Counted from the stretch's first letter, positions 22,093 through 33,582 are shown. The stretch: DNA of 64,000 nucleotides from Steromphala cineraria (GCA_916613615.1 OU744735.1:51972082-52036081); one strand, 5' to 3'. The notes: generated by a model not told the origin, from the letters alone. Program-made: numbers and translations.

Positions 22093-23034
22093 ACACTTCA
22101 CCGGAATCTTCTTCTGCCAATAGGATCTCTGCATGAATCTCTCGAGGAGCAAGTTACGAAACCAAACAAGCCTGTAAAGAGGAAAGCGAAGTCTGCAAAC
22201 CTCCCTGAGGTCACAGAGAGAGCAGCTTCTGAATTTACAGACGAAAGTGAGGAAGAAGATCCAGGAGGTATTCTCATCTTCACATCCCAACCTACGGTTG
22301 CAACTGAGGAGACAGTTGCTAGGCCAACTGAGGTAATGGAACCAGTTGATGGAGATACTGCCGTTCTACCAGTAGTCCCAGAATCTACGGAGAGGGAGTC
22401 ATCTTCAGCATATTCTGAACCAGCAGTGGAGCTGGAAGTTCAAGGGGATGAAGAAGTCAGTAGGGAACATCCTGGAGATGTTCACGATTCGGAGCATCAG
22501 GCTGCGCAAGAACCAGAGACTGACGCAATAAGAGAAGAGCCTCAAGGCACAGGGGAGGAGACAGTCACAGAACTTCTTGTAGGTGATACAACAGTAACAG
22601 TTCCAGGACATCCGGAACACGACACAGCAATAGAGGCAGAGTCTACTCCAGCTGCATCACAAGTGACTGATGAGGTAGAGGAGCCTATCATACAGGAAGA
22701 AACTACTCCTAAGACTTGTGAAGTGCCCCCTGTAGATCCACCACCGGATAATGATGGAACAGCCGAAGAGGAAGCTTCAGTGTTGCAACCACTACCAAGA
22801 CGAAGACGCCGACTACTGCCTCAGATTCCAGATTATGCCCTTAGGAGATCGTCGCGGCAAAGACGCGCACCTCAACGTTATGGAGACATAGTGATGTCAA
22901 CATCTGCGATTCAGCCAGATTGGGCAGAGAGGGCTGAGTATCTTCGCTCACTGTACGACGATGGAACATTTGAAGGGATGCCACCTCATGTGTTAAGGGC
23001 AATTGTGGATCTGGTACAAGGCAAGGTCAAATGA
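22093..23034 (+). pseudogene. C-terminal part of pol beyond the in-frame stop
   Basis: The pol frame continues directly after the TGA for 313 codons to a stop at 23,032-23,034. The first residues (TLHRNLLLPIG) match the conserved end of Gypsy integrases, which shows the frame is ancestral pol. The middle is Glu/Pro/Thr-rich and acidic. The end has basic clusters (RRRRR, RRSSRQRRAPQRYGD). The first internal ATG is at 22,336, so independent translation would lose the integrase-end motif. Confidence 0.8.
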
Positions 23035-23065
23035 TGAGGACATCATTCCCCTGGGGAGGGAAGTG
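23035..23065 (+). promoter_or_regulatory. Polypurine tract before the 3' LTR
   Basis: GGGGAGGGAAG (23,053-23,063) lies two bases before the TGTGACCGGG that starts the 3' LTR. This is the expected place for the plus-strand primer. Confidence 0.75.
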
Positions 23066-23396
23066 TGTGACCGGGACATACTTTGTATATCCGTGCTTTA
23101 ATCTTATTAGCACTAGTTAGCTTTTCAATGTTGTAAATACGTTAATAATGCAATTCTTCGTTTCAGCATCCAACAGGCGCTGAAAGTTGTATTTTAAATA
23201 CTTTGTCTTTAACATTTTAATGTATAACTTTGTTTCAGCTGAGATGATAAAGTAAATTACTTCAGTGTTTTAATAGCGTTTCTTTATTTCAGCTGTATGT
23301 TGGCGTTGCAATTACAATGACGATTATTGTAATTAACCAACAATTAGGTTTTAATCTTAAATCAACAGTGTTCACTCAATCGTGACAACACCCGTC

Positions 23397-26042
23397 TTTT
23401 TTCTAAAACTAGAATGCAGAAATTTCCTTAATAAATCCATTACAGAGGTTGAAAAGCCAGATGGATCTAAAATAACCGACATTGAAAGTATTATAAACGA
23501 AACCAGAAATTACTACACAAAACTTTACCAATCCGAAGATACTCTCCCCATTGATCTCAATGAAATTTGCCAAACATATGATATTCCTAAATTAAGTGAA
23601 AATCAGAAACATACTCTTGAAGGAAAACTTACTATAAACGAACTAGCAAAAGCACTAAGAGGAATGAAAAATGACAAAAGTCCGGGCCCAGATGGCTTTA
23701 CATCGGAATTTTTCAAGTTCTTTTGGAAAGATATTGGTAAATTCCTGCTTAACTCTTTAAATGAAGGCTATGAAAAAGGAACACTTTCAATAACACAAAA
23801 GCAAGGCCTTATTACGTGTATTCCAAAGGGTAACAAACCAAAAAAATACCTAAAAAATTGGCGTCCTATTTCGCTTCTTAATTCTACTTACAAAATTGGA
23901 GCGGCAGCAATTGCAAATCGAATTAAAAACATCTTACCATCTATAATACATGATGACCAAAAGGGTTTTGTAAAAGATAGATATATAGGGGAGATAACTA
24001 GGTCAGTTTATGACATTATGGAACATACTGAAACCTTTCAAATTCCAGGACTTTTACTCTTAATCGACTTTGAAAAAGCTTTCGACTCTATTGATAGAAA
24101 CTATCTTAACAGCGTCCTAAGATTTTTCAATTTTGGTCCAAACATTATTGATTGGATAACCACTTTCTACAATGATATCGAATCAAGAGTTTTGGTAAAT
24201 GGATTTCCATCATCACCCTTTAAGATTGAAAGAGGTTGTCGCCAAGGCGACCCGGTAGCGCCATACCTATTTATCCTATCGGTTGAAATTCTAGGCATTC
24301 TCATTAGAAATAAGGCTAACATAAAAGGAATAAATATTGGAAATATAGAGTTTCTCCTGTCTCAATTCGCGGATGATACGTCATTAACACTAGATGGATC
24401 AGAAAAATGTTTATATGCTGTTTTACAAACTTTACAATTTTTTGCACGATTTTCTGGTTTAAAGGTTAATGTAGAGAAAACAAGACTATTATGGATAGGT
24501 TCCAAAAAGCGATCTCGACTCAAATTATGTCAAGATTGGAACTTGGATTGGTCTCAAAGCGATTTCAAATTATTGGGAATAAATTTCGGCATTGATATTG
24601 ATCGCATGAGCAAAATAAACTATGAGGAAAAGTTTCTCCAAATAAAAAAAATAATGAACATTTGGCTAGCAAGAAATCTAACACCCTATGGAAGAAACAC
24701 AGTTTTGAAATCACTTCTTCTGCCCAAGTTAAATCACCTTTTCTCCGCCCTACCCCGCCCACCAGAATCTGTTATCGAAAAATTTCAAAAAGAATGTTTT
24801 AAATTCATATGGAAAAATAAACCAGACAAAGTTAAAAGAGATACTGTTATACTCAACCCGGAACATGGGGGGTTTAAGGTTCCATTAATCAAAAATGTTA
24901 TATCTTCGCAAAAATTAAAATGGATACATAGATTACAAAATAGCTCATCAACCTGGAAATATTTACTAATGCATAGACTGCTAAACCAAGATCTTCTATG
25001 GATTTCAGATAAAACATATATTGAAACCATAGTTACATCTTCAATTTCAAATCAATTTTGGATAGAGGTATTTACAGATTGGTCCAATGTTCTTGTTAGA
25101 TACAAAAAACATGTAAAAAATAAGTATGATATACTATCCCAAAGTATATGGAACAATGATAGCATAAAGGTTGGAAACAAAAGTATTTTTTATAAAGGCT
25201 GGGTAAAAAAAGGTATAATTTTTGTGAATGATTTATTAGATGAAAATGGCACATTCTATTCAAAGGACAAACTAAGTACTGTATATTCTCTTGATGTTAA
25301 CTTTCTTCATTACGAGGGGGTCAAACGTGCCATATTATATTATGCAAACTCGTTAAGTTTAACTATATTTGACTGTAAACTGGTCAATCCTATATACCCT
25401 TTTACTATCAAATGTACAAACACTCTTTTGGGTCACCAGAAACTTTATGATATGTTACTTGACTCACATTTTGTGAAACTCCCTTGCTATGATAAATGGG
25501 AACAAGTCATTGGTTTGAACTATACTGATTTAGATTGGGAATGTTTTAATATTTTTGCGCACAAATGTACTCCCAGTATTGACCTAAGATGGCTACAATA
25601 CAGAATAATCCACAGAATACTGCCAACGAAACATTTCCTCTATAAAATAAAGTATGTTGATACCTCACTATGTTCCTTTTGTAAAGAATCTGACGAAACT
25701 ATTTACCATATGTTTTGGGAGTGTAGCAAGGTGCAAAATATATGGCGTGAGTTGAAAATGTGGCTCAATACTGTAGATGTTCAACTTAGTTTTACAATCT
25801 CTCAAGTACTGTTTGGAGTGAAAGGGAAAAATAATTATGCATTAAATGCTATGATCATATTAGTTAAGAACATCATATTCAATTGTAGTAAGAAAGGATG
25901 TACCCCACATTTTTCTTTTATCAAAGGACAAATAATACAATATTATAATATCACCAAATATATTTACATTAACCAAAACCAGGAAACATATTTCTTGAAA
26001 CTTTGGTCTATTTTACACATTCTATTTAGAAACAATGATTAG
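23397..26042 (+). CDS. LINE ORF2 fragment: reverse transcriptase and C-terminal zinc motif
   Basis: 881 uninterrupted codons without a native start. RT motifs in order: KSPGPDGFTSEFFKFFW, NWRPISLLNSTYK, QKGFVKDRYIGE, catalytic LLIDFEKAFDSIDR (motif A), GCRQGDPVAPYLFIL (motif B), QFADDTSL (motif C, catalytic DD near 24,370) and FKLLGINFG. Near the C-terminus CSFCKESDETIYHMFWEC is the usual zinc-knuckle-like region of these LINEs. The motif pattern with poly(A) tail fits the L1/Tx1 group rather than CR1/L2. The frame extends 5' into LTR sequence only by chance. Confidence 0.9.
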   Translation, partial: FFLKLECRNFLNKSITEVEKPDGSKITDIESIINETRNYYTKLYQSEDTLPIDLNEICQTYDIPKLSENQKHTLEGKLTINELAKALRGMKNDKSPGPDGFTSEFFKFFWKDIGKFLLNSLNEGYEKGTLSITQKQGLITCIPKGNKPKKYLKNWRPISLLNSTYKIGAAAIANRIKNILPSIIHDDQKGFVKDRYIGEITRSVYDIMEHTETFQIPGLLLLIDFEKAFDSIDRNYLNSVLRFFNFGPNIIDWITTFYNDIESRVLVNGFPSSPFKIERGCRQGDPVAPYLFILSVEILGILIRNKANIKGINIGNIEFLLSQFADDTSLTLDGSEKCLYAVLQTLQFFARFSGLKVNVEKTRLLWIGSKKRSRLKLCQDWNLDWSQSDFKLLGINFGIDIDRMSKINYEEKFLQIKKIMNIWLARNLTPYGRNTVLKSLLLPKLNHLFSALPRPPESVIEKFQKECFKFIWKNKPDKVKRDTVILNPEHGGFKVPLIKNVISSQKLKWIHRLQNSSSTWKYLLMHRLLNQDLLWISDKTYIETIVTSSISNQFWIEVFTDWSNVLVRYKKHVKNKYDILSQSIWNNDSIKVGNKSIFYKGWVKKGIIFVNDLLDENGTFYSKDKLSTVYSLDVNFLHYEGVKRAILYYANSLSLTIFDCKLVNPIYPFTIKCTNTLLGHQKLYDMLLDSHFVKLPCYDKWEQVIGLNYTDLDWECFNIFAHKCTPSIDLRWLQYRIIHRILPTKHFLYKIKYVDTSLCSFCKESDETIYHMFWECSKVQNIWRELKMWLNTVDVQLSFTISQVLFGVKGKNNYALNAMIILVKNIIFNCSKKGCTPHFSFIKGQIIQYYNITKYIYINQNQETYFLKLWSILHILFRNND

Positions 26043-26180
26043 ACAATTTTGATTTACATTGTACATTTGTGTCTCTGTATAAATATATATAATTACATAT
26101 GTCCTTGTATGTGACTTTGTACACAACCCTGTATGTATACCTGAAAAAAAAGGAAAATAAAAAAAAAAAAAAAAAAAAAA
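23397..26180 (+). mobile_element. Young 5'-truncated L1/Tx1-like LINE inside the 3' LTR
   Basis: Flanked by the 8-bp target duplication CACCCGTC (23,389-23,396 and 26,181-26,188). The 5' LTR shows the unoccupied site. It ends in a poly(A) tail of about 20 A with an AAAATAAAAAA stretch. The whole remaining ORF is open, so insertion was recent. Truncation removed the endonuclease region, so it cannot move by itself. Confidence 0.93.
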
Positions 26181-27226
26181 CACCCGTCACGATTGGTCCA
26201 TTTCAAATCTGCACGCTTTTCCTATGCATGAGCACTTCGCACCCTGACACGTCACTTCGTCACCCGACACGACAGACGAACAGCCATGTAGAATTTCACT
26301 AACGCAAATCTAAATCTAATCAGGTTAGTAAATAAGTTATCTTAAACAATCAATCTATATATCTAATATATCAATAACGCAATAATGTAATCTTAAATAT
26401 ACAAATATATATCTAATAGGATAATCATAGCCATTAGCGTAATTAGCGTGTGTTGTAATCAGCACACGAATAAATGCTAAGTATATATTTCAATAAGTAA
26501 CACAACTATCTTTTAATCATATTAATCTCACATTTAGCTTTAAAGCGAGGCACTGTAAGTATGCTTTGAGTGTGAATGTAGTTTTAGCAGTGTTTTCATA
26601 CCTTGCACAAATAATGGCAAAGTATAACATCATTAGGTTTCTTAAAGGTGTAAATAGAATATATTTTATGTGTATGATTTGTGTCTTTATGGACAATTGG
26701 TTTTAACACATTCTAATTACTTACAGCACAAACATCGTCTGCTATGGCAGTTAGGCCAGTGCACGGGCCCCTGTGCCATACATAGGGTATGTACAAATGT
26801 CTTGTGTTATGATGTAAATATTATGTATATATATATATGAGGTTTATGTATCATAATACATAAAGCATAATTGTGCCTTTATAGCCTTAGAGGTGAATAT
26901 TATATTGTCAGCGGCGATTGTCGTCGTGAACATTAAATGTATTCCTATGCTCATGTCAGGAGTTATCGCCCCTGAACATGGTTAAGTTTCTTATATCATT
27001 TGTAACGTTTTTTATGTAAAGGTAATCTTTTGAACTGTGTGGTTTCATCATTTCAAATGTAGATATTATTCATAGGTATTATTAGATGAACTTGTATGTA
27101 ATGTAAACATGCATAACCTTGTTATTATATTGATTATATATTGTTGACATGATTGTTTCAGGGTTTTAGTTTGTACGTCCACTCACGTGAATAAAAGAAC
27201 TTACACCCAGCATTCACCTTGGCGTT

Positions 27227-27605
27227 CAGCAGGCTGGGGTGGTTTGTGATGTATAGATCAAGGATGTTTCCCTTAATGGTTGAGTTCCGCTGTTAAGTAG
27301 TTCTCTGTGTACTGCTGTAGTTGTCCCAGGCTTCGCTGTGGTGTGGTCCCAATTGAGAAGGGCAGGTTGAAATCACCGCCGATGATGACTTAATCGTTTG
27401 TTCTTTTTCGCCAGGATGTAAATTGTTGATTGTGACAGGTTCTGTAAGGTCTGTAGTATGAGCCTATGACAGTGCCTTTTTCTCTTGTCTGTATTTCTGG
27501 ACAAACTAGTTCACAGTGTATGTCCTCAATTTCCCTTGCATTGGCTTGCATGTTGTAATGGACTAGAACAAAGACGCCACCGCCGTTCCTGTTTCTGTCA
27601 TTCAA
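27227..27605 (-). pseudogene. LINE endonuclease remnant, copy 1 (5' piece)
   Basis: Minus strand, homologous to 62,086-62,437 plus one unit of the copy 2 array. The visible endonuclease motif RNRNGGGVFVLVHYNMQA, then GSYYRP, belongs to an apurinic-type endonuclease of Jockey/CR1-like LINEs. It contains one unexpanded copy (27,241-27,277) of the 37-bp sequence that makes the array at 60.4-62.1 kb. Shifts and stops are present. Confidence 0.75.
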
Positions 27606-27720
27606 GAATGCAGTACCGGAATGGAAGTACCAGATAATATTCGTACTGTAAAAAGCATCTCGAAATTTAAAGAAAGTATGAATAATTGTACTACATTTTA
27701 CTTGTGCGCCTAAATAGTTT
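27606..27720 (+). pseudogene. 3' end of a plus-strand LINE, copy 1
   Basis: Short remnant of the C-terminal pattern W(N)xVPDNIR...SKFKESMNNC, matching 62,438-62,550. It is joined head-on to the minus-strand LINE endonuclease. The same junction is in both duplicate copies, so it is older than the duplication. Confidence 0.65.
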
Positions 27721-28061
27721 TCTTTTTGTGAAGGAAAACCTTACAGTTTGCAATAAGTTACGTTAGATTTCGATTTATTAAATATTGGAATGACCCTGAG
27801 TGTGTTCGTGGCAATACCAAAAGCTTATATCATTATTTTTGGAATGTGCAATAGATCAAAACCAGGGAGGCAAACATTGAAGCGCACATGTAATTTAAAT
27901 GTTTCAATACAATCTTAAAATTTTGAGGGAAGTGCAGACCTATCATTTTGTCAAACTGTACTTGTATTTAAATAGGTTCAACCATTTGTTCATGATATCA
28001 AACGATTTGTGTAATATAGTTATAAGTGTAAGCAGTTCTCTTCTTGTTTCTGTCTATCTTT
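27721..28061. other. Duplicated flank, no gene seen
   Basis: Aligns with 62,551-62,910 (shared GTTAGATTTCGATTTATT and GTGCAATAGATCAAAACCAG). Confidence 0.6.
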
Positions 28062-28515
28062 AATACCCCGTTACTGTTCAGTATCTGTCAACTTTTTTGT
28101 GTATATACATGTTATTCCATATCATAAATACCCCGTTACTGTTCAGTATCTGTCACCTTTTTGTGTATATTCATGTTATTCCATATCATAAATACCCCGT
28201 TACTGTTCAGTATCTGTCACCTTTTTGTGTATATACATGTTATTCCATATCATGAATACCCCGTTACTGTTCAGTATCTGTCACCTTTTTGTGTATATAC
28301 ATGTTATTCCATATCATGAATACCCCGTTACTGTTCAGTATCTGTCACCTTTTTGTATATATACATGTTATTCCATATCATGAATACTTCGTTACTGTTC
28401 AGTATCTGTCACCTTTTTGTGTATATACATGTTATTCCATATCATAAATACCCCGTTACTGTTCAGTATCTGTCACCTTTTTGTGTATATACATGTTATT
28501 TCATATCATAAATAC
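28062..28515. repeat. 64-bp tandem repeat, seven units
   Basis: Units start AATACCCCGTTACTGTTCAG and end TTATTCCATATCAT, with exact 64-bp spacing. The outer copies of AATACC mark the unit edges. Copy 2 (62,913-62,985) has one diverged unit at the same place. Confidence 0.92.
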
Positions 28516-29204
28516 CGAGTAGAGGGTGTTATAAGTTGGACAACTTGTTCTTTATCCAATTATGTGTGAAAAAAATATGTTTAAACCAACCAAAGAAAAC
28601 AATAGATTGCTAAAATGAAGCTAAGAAATGTGAATCTATTTGCCATTTGGGATATAGCTCAACCATGTAAGCTATTTGTTTTGAATCCGTTCATGCGCTT
28701 TTATTAAGTTTAAAGCAAAACACAATATGAATAATAAAACATTTATTTCGTCAAATATGACACAACATGATATAGAAACTTTATCCAAATTTCTTAAAGT
28801 GGTACAAGACAATCCAAATCATGTATTTACCGAGCTCAATTATGTAATTTAAATCCACTTCTATTAAAACCTCTAAAAGAAGGAATCACAATGGTCGTGA
28901 GTGCACTCAAAGATTTCAAATTTTACTTGCAAATACAATAAATACATGAAAATTAATATGTGTGATACAAAAGTAGAAACAACTACAGGATGATCAGTGT
29001 TTGGGTTTTATTGAATTTATCACTTATTGATTAAATCTTGAAACTTTCTATTAATGAATTTAAGAATCATCATTATTTTATCTTATTTTTCAACACTATT
29101 AACCTTTCTTAATGAATGAGTTTACATAAATTTCATAGATTTTAAAGTATTTTTGTAAAGAATTTAATATTTTGTCATGGGAACTCAATAAATATTTAAT
29201 AACA
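28516..29204. other. Right edge of duplication copy 1 and AT-rich DNA
   Basis: Similarity to copy 2 ends near 28,775 (CAAATATGACACAACATGAT). The rest is AT-rich with no recognised feature. Confidence 0.55.
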
Positions 29205-29430
29205 AGATGTGTTTGTAAAACACGTATGGCCCCCGGATGCATCTCGCTGTGTCAAGGTCAAGGTCACAAGGTCAAATGTCATGGTGACATCTGAAAGGTC
29301 TCATCACAAGGGATCCATATGTCAAGTATCAAAGACCTAGCTCTGACCAATCAAAAGTTATGACCAAGGTTAAAGTTTTTGTGGACAAACGGACAGGTGA
29401 AAACAATATACCCCCGATTCGGGGTCATAA
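29205..29430. repeat. Dispersed repeat with CAAGATGTGTTTGTAAAACAC start
   Basis: It starts AACAAGATGTGTTTGTAAAA, carries CAAGGTCAAGGTCACAAGG, and ends CCCCCGATTCGGGGTCATAA. I recall this layout from molluscan repeats, but without a search this is only a likely mobile or SINE-like repeat. Confidence 0.4.
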
Positions 29431-29445
29431 CAATTCAATTTCTTG

Positions 29446-30220
29446 CACTTGGGTACATATAGGTCTTGCTTACCAAAAAATTTAATTATGTGACAAAATA
29501 ATTACTTGAACTTGGCTACATATAGGTCTTGCTAACCTAAAAAATAGAGCCATGGGCTCTGAAGCTCATCAGGCATCATATCAAGTTTGCTTTATACAGG
29601 CCAGATGAGCTAGAAATGAAACTGATGTTATCTATTGCAAGAAAACCTATAAAAAAAATACAACACAAATGTAACGATTTCGGAATAAATTTCCTTACCG
29701 AAATGATTTATTATTATTCAACACTTTCCACACTAAAATATCCAAGGAGAAATAAATTTGCCATAGACTGTCATTTAATGGAGAAAAATAGGTTTTTAAG
29801 ATTTTGATCCCTTGACCCTATTTGGGGTCATTGGGTCACGAAACCTACAGTTTAGAATCCCAATTGGCCAAGGAGTCTACATGCAGTCTTTCAGCTCAAT
29901 AGACCTTTTGGAACTGAAGATGATGATGAAAATAAGTTTTTAAGGTTGTGACTCCTGTGACCCTAATTTGGGTCATGGGGTCACGAAATCTACAGCATAA
30001 AATCCCCATTGGCCAAGGAGTCTGCACATATGATTTCAGCTCTCTAGACCCTTTGGAACTTAAGAAGAAGATGAAAATATGTTTTTAAGGTTGTGACGGA
30101 CGACGGGCCATGCCATAAGCCCATCTGGACTTTCAGTCCTGATGAGCTAAAAATTAATTCAAAAACAAAATAATTTCTCGAACATGGGTACATATAGGTC
30201 TTGCTTACCTAAATCATAAA
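29446..30220. repeat. Short tandem ACATATAGGTCTTGC repeats split by a tandem-core element
   Basis: The 15-base box ACATATAGGTCTTGC occurs at about 29,455, 29,518 and 30,189. Between the second and third lies a tandem-core element (about 29,549-30,152) with GCTCATCAGGC at the left and CCTGATGAGCT at the right, and two to three diverged monomers at 29,805-30,100. A very short coreless pair of ends is at about 29,556-29,612. Confidence 0.65.
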
Positions 30221-32276
30221 ATATTTTTAAAAAAGTGTTAGTTAACACATTGCCAGCTGTTCAGTGATTGGCTGACAGACCAACTGGCCTTAAGAAACAA
30301 CCATGACAGTATTTCATATATATTTCAAATATACATAACAAATAAGAAACTAAATATACCAGTACTCCAAACATACAGAATAGTTTAAAACAAGTAAAGG
30401 GCTGTAGTAAACAAGTGACCTTACAAAAAGGAAAGCAAAGTTTACCAATTATAATATTCAATCTTTAACACTGGTAAAAGAGAGTTAAACATCCAAGCTA
30501 AGAGATTTCATTTCATTAGATCGACTGATTTAAAGTGGTAAAATTGATTAATTCATTATTCGCCTTTTTGTTTTGTTCAAAAATCACATGAAATATCAAT
30601 CGCCATGAATGTAATTGTTCCATATTTATTTGAAAGAGATTTTGTGTAAAGTTACCCTTGATACACACACAAACTTGGACTTTGGTTCAGTTAAATGTTT
30701 TATCCTCTCAGAAAACGTTTTAGAGACGTTTTTGAAAACTTTAACTGAGCTTAAATGAAAAATTTGGGGAAAAAAAACAAATTACAGCAGAGTCTTTTAC
30801 TTTCTTGCTGTCAATATCAAACAATTTTTAAATGACCTTTTTCCTGCCGTCACAACTATCAACAAATGATATCATCCCAAGCATAACCTTTAACCTAAGA
30901 ATGATGATCTTGGAACATTTTAGGACCACAGGCAAAGGGTTAACTTTACAATATGACAACTTGTTTTATATACACAAATATGGTCAGGTGATACCACAAT
31001 GAAAAGAATTATTTACAATAAATGTGGTTATTAACATAATCAAATGAAAAAAATATATAGAACTAAAAATAACATAATTTGTTCAAATAGAAAAGCTATT
31101 AACTTAATGAAAACTAAAATGTAAAATCTTCAAAATGAAGAAACCAAATTGATAATTCTGCAGTAGTAGAAATCTAATTATTGCATTGACAATAACGTAG
31201 GATATTATGCAGATTCACAATGTTTCATATTCTATAAAGTAAAGACAAAGTGAGATATTTGTAATACAATTGAACCTGATAATGTCAAAATTTTCTTCAG
31301 TTCCATGACATTTTTAAAAATATCATTATATAGTAAACAAGGTACTGAAACTACCACAAGTTGACTCAAAAAGAGTCAAATTGACTTCTCATTGTCAAAT
31401 ATCATAATCTGAATAAGCATTTGTATTAGGACTTCATGACAGAAATAAAATAAATAATGAATACCTGGTACATGTAGATAAATAAATAAATCACAATGCT
31501 TTCTTTTAAAAATCTCTTTGTTCATGAAAAACATTCATTTAGTTACAATTCCCTTTTTCGGATAATGATAAATAATGTTAATAGTTATAGCTCATTTATC
31601 ATAAATCGCCAATGGAAATTGTGGGTAAACCTATTTAAACTTCCTGAATGTATCACTGTTTTTGGCAGCAGTGATTATGATTTTTTTTAAACAATAAATA
31701 ATGTTAATAGCTATAGTTAATTTATCAAACATTGCAAATGAAAATTGAGGGTAAAACAATAAAGAATGTTAATAGTCAAAGGTAATTTATCATAAATTGC
31801 CAATCGGCCACAAAAAAAGTTCTAACCCTCATTCTTTTCGGCAATATAGCATTCCATGGGAGATAACTCTTCTATCTCCGGCATCCACTCGGGTAATGAA
31901 TTCTGAGAGAACCCGTTGCTTTTTCAAAGTTCAAGCTGTTTTTGTTTGTAAGGACCAAAATTATTTCAAACACTACCTGTTTTATAAAAGTTTCATTATT
32001 AGATAATGAACATTGATAAGACAATCTGTAAGAGTCTTATGTCCCTATACTGAACCGATTAGCATTAAAATTGTAATTTTCAGAAATTTCAGAACTTCCT
32101 GATAAGATACAATAAATGACAAGCAGACATAGTCATCAACATCCCCCGCCTCTGGAACAAGGGCAATAACTCCGGAAAAAATAATTGCGCAGTTCTGATT
32201 TTCGAACTCCATCAAGGTATTGATACCCTGGAGGCACACACAAAATTTGATAATCCTATCTTTAACGGTTTCTGAG
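30221..32276. other. AT-rich DNA with no recognised gene
   Basis: Small internal duplications were noticed (AATAATGTTAATAGTTATAG repeated near 31,570, 31,695 and 31,760). The part at about 31,855-32,270 has GGGCAATAACTCCGG and CACAAAATTTG stretches that look like old dispersed repeat. No coding frame is supported. Confidence 0.45.
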
Positions 32277-33582
32277 AAAAATAGAGCAATTGGCTCTGTA
32301 GCTCATCAGGCTTCATTATCAATTATGCTTTTTATATATTAGGGGCAACAGGACCACCAAAGCTACAATTCATAATCCTCATCAGTCAAGGAGTTTGTAC
32401 ACAAAGTTTCAGCTTTCTAGGCCTCATGGTTCTAGAGAAGAAGATGAAAATAGGTTTTTAGGGCGTGGCCCCTGTGGCCCTTATAAGGGGTCACAGGGCC
32501 ACCAAAGCTACAATTTATAATCCTCACTAGTCAATGAGTCTGTACACAAAGTTTCAGCTTTCTAGGCCTCATGGTTCTGGGGAAAGAAGATCAAAATAGG
32601 TTTTTAGTATGTGGCCCCTGTGACCCTTATTAGGGGTCACAGGGCCACCAAAGCTACAATTCATAATCCTCACTAGTCAAGGAGTCTGTACACACAATTT
32701 CAGCTTTCTGGGCCTCATGATTCTGGAGAAGAAGATGAAAATAGGTTTTTAGGGCGTGGCCCCTGTGACCCTTATTAGGGGATAAAGGGCCACCAAAGCT
32801 ACAATTTATAATCCTTACTAGTCAAGGAGTCTGTACACAAAGTTTCAGCTTTCTAGGCTTCATGGTTCTGGGGAAGAAGATGAAAATAGGTTTTTAGGGT
32901 GTGGCCCCTGTGGCCCTTATTAGGGGTCACAGGGCCACCAAAGCTACAATTTTTAATCCTCACTAGTCAAGGAGTATGTACACACAGTTTCAGCTTTCTA
33001 GGCCTCATGGTTCTTGAGAAGAAGATGAAAATAGGTTTATAGGGCATGGCCCCTGTGGCCCTTATTAGGGGTCACAGGGCCACCAAAGCTACAATTTATA
33101 ATCCTCACTAGTCAAGGAGTCTGTACACACAGTTTCAGCTTTCTAGGCCTCATGGTTCAGGAGAAGAAGATGAAAATAGGTTTTAAGGGCTTGGCCCCTG
33201 TGGCCCTTATTAGGGGTCACAGGGCCACCAAAGGTACATTTTTAATCCTCACTAATCAAGGAGTCTGTACACAAAGTTTTAGGTTTCTAGGCCTCATGGT
33301 TCTGGAGAAGAAGATGAAAATAGGTTTTTAGGGCGTGGCCCCTGTGGCCCTTATTAGGGATCACAGGGCCACCAAAGCTACAATTTTTAATCCTCACTAG
33401 TCAAGGAATCTGTAACAAAGTTTTAGGTTTCTAGGCCTTATGGTTCTGGAGAAGAAGTCGAAATTCCACAAAGTTTACGGACGGATGGACGGACGGATGG
33501 ACGGACGGACGGACGGACGGACGCCGGACACCATGCCATGCCATAAGCCCAATGGGCCTTACAGGCCAGATGAGCTAAAAAT
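32277..33582. mobile_element. Tandem-core element with (ACGG)n tract (pearl/Helentron-like), about 8 monomers
   Basis: Left end AGAGCAATTGGCTCTGTAGC then TCATCAGGC. The core is about eight monomers of about 143 bp (GGCCCCTGTGGCCCTTATTA ... GAAGATGAAAATAGG). An ACGG/ATGG microsatellite follows (about 33,478-33,525). The right end is CCATGCCATAAGCCCAATGG then CAGGCCAGATGAGCTAAAAA. The ends are inverted versions of TAGCTCATCAGGC. This layout fits bivalve pearl elements, since interpreted as non-autonomous Helentrons. No protein is coded. Confidence 0.8.

Larger units (their letters stand above)
14027..27226 (+). mobile_element. Gypsy/Metaviridae-type LTR retrotransposon, nearly complete
   Basis: Order: 5' LTR (14,027-15,432), leader, gag, -1 frameshift, pol with protease-RT-RNase H-integrase, polypurine tract, 3' LTR with a nested LINE. 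RT before integrase is the Gypsy order. No envelope-like frame was seen. The LTRs differ by about five or six substitutions, a 13-bp indel and a small indel over about 1.37 kb by eye, so insertion was recent. It is inserted in the copy 1 LINE remnant. The last about 23 bases of the 3' LTR and about 100 bases of adjoining LINE are missing, so no target-site duplication can be seen. Confidence 0.93.
23066..27226 (+). repeat. 3' LTR, split by a LINE and truncated at its 3' end
   Basis: Matches the 5' LTR in two parts, 23,066-23,396 and 26,181-27,226. The final about 23 bases present in the 5' LTR are absent. The junction GGCGTTCAGCAGGCTGGGG runs straight into LINE endonuclease sequence and shares TTCA with the undeleted LINE, which fits a microhomology deletion. 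Confidence 0.9.

Noticed and set aside
22336..23034. Envelope or extra ORF3 of the LTR element
   Set aside because: Same frame as pol, no signal peptide or membrane segment, and the stretch before it carries the integrase-end motif. It is the tail of pol.
24565..25030. Minus-strand ORFs inside the L1-like LINE
   Set aside because: Shadows of the intact plus-strand RT frame.
33478..33525. (ACGG)n as an independent microsatellite
   Set aside because: It is an internal part of the tandem-core element. The same tract is at the same place in the 50.5-kb copy.
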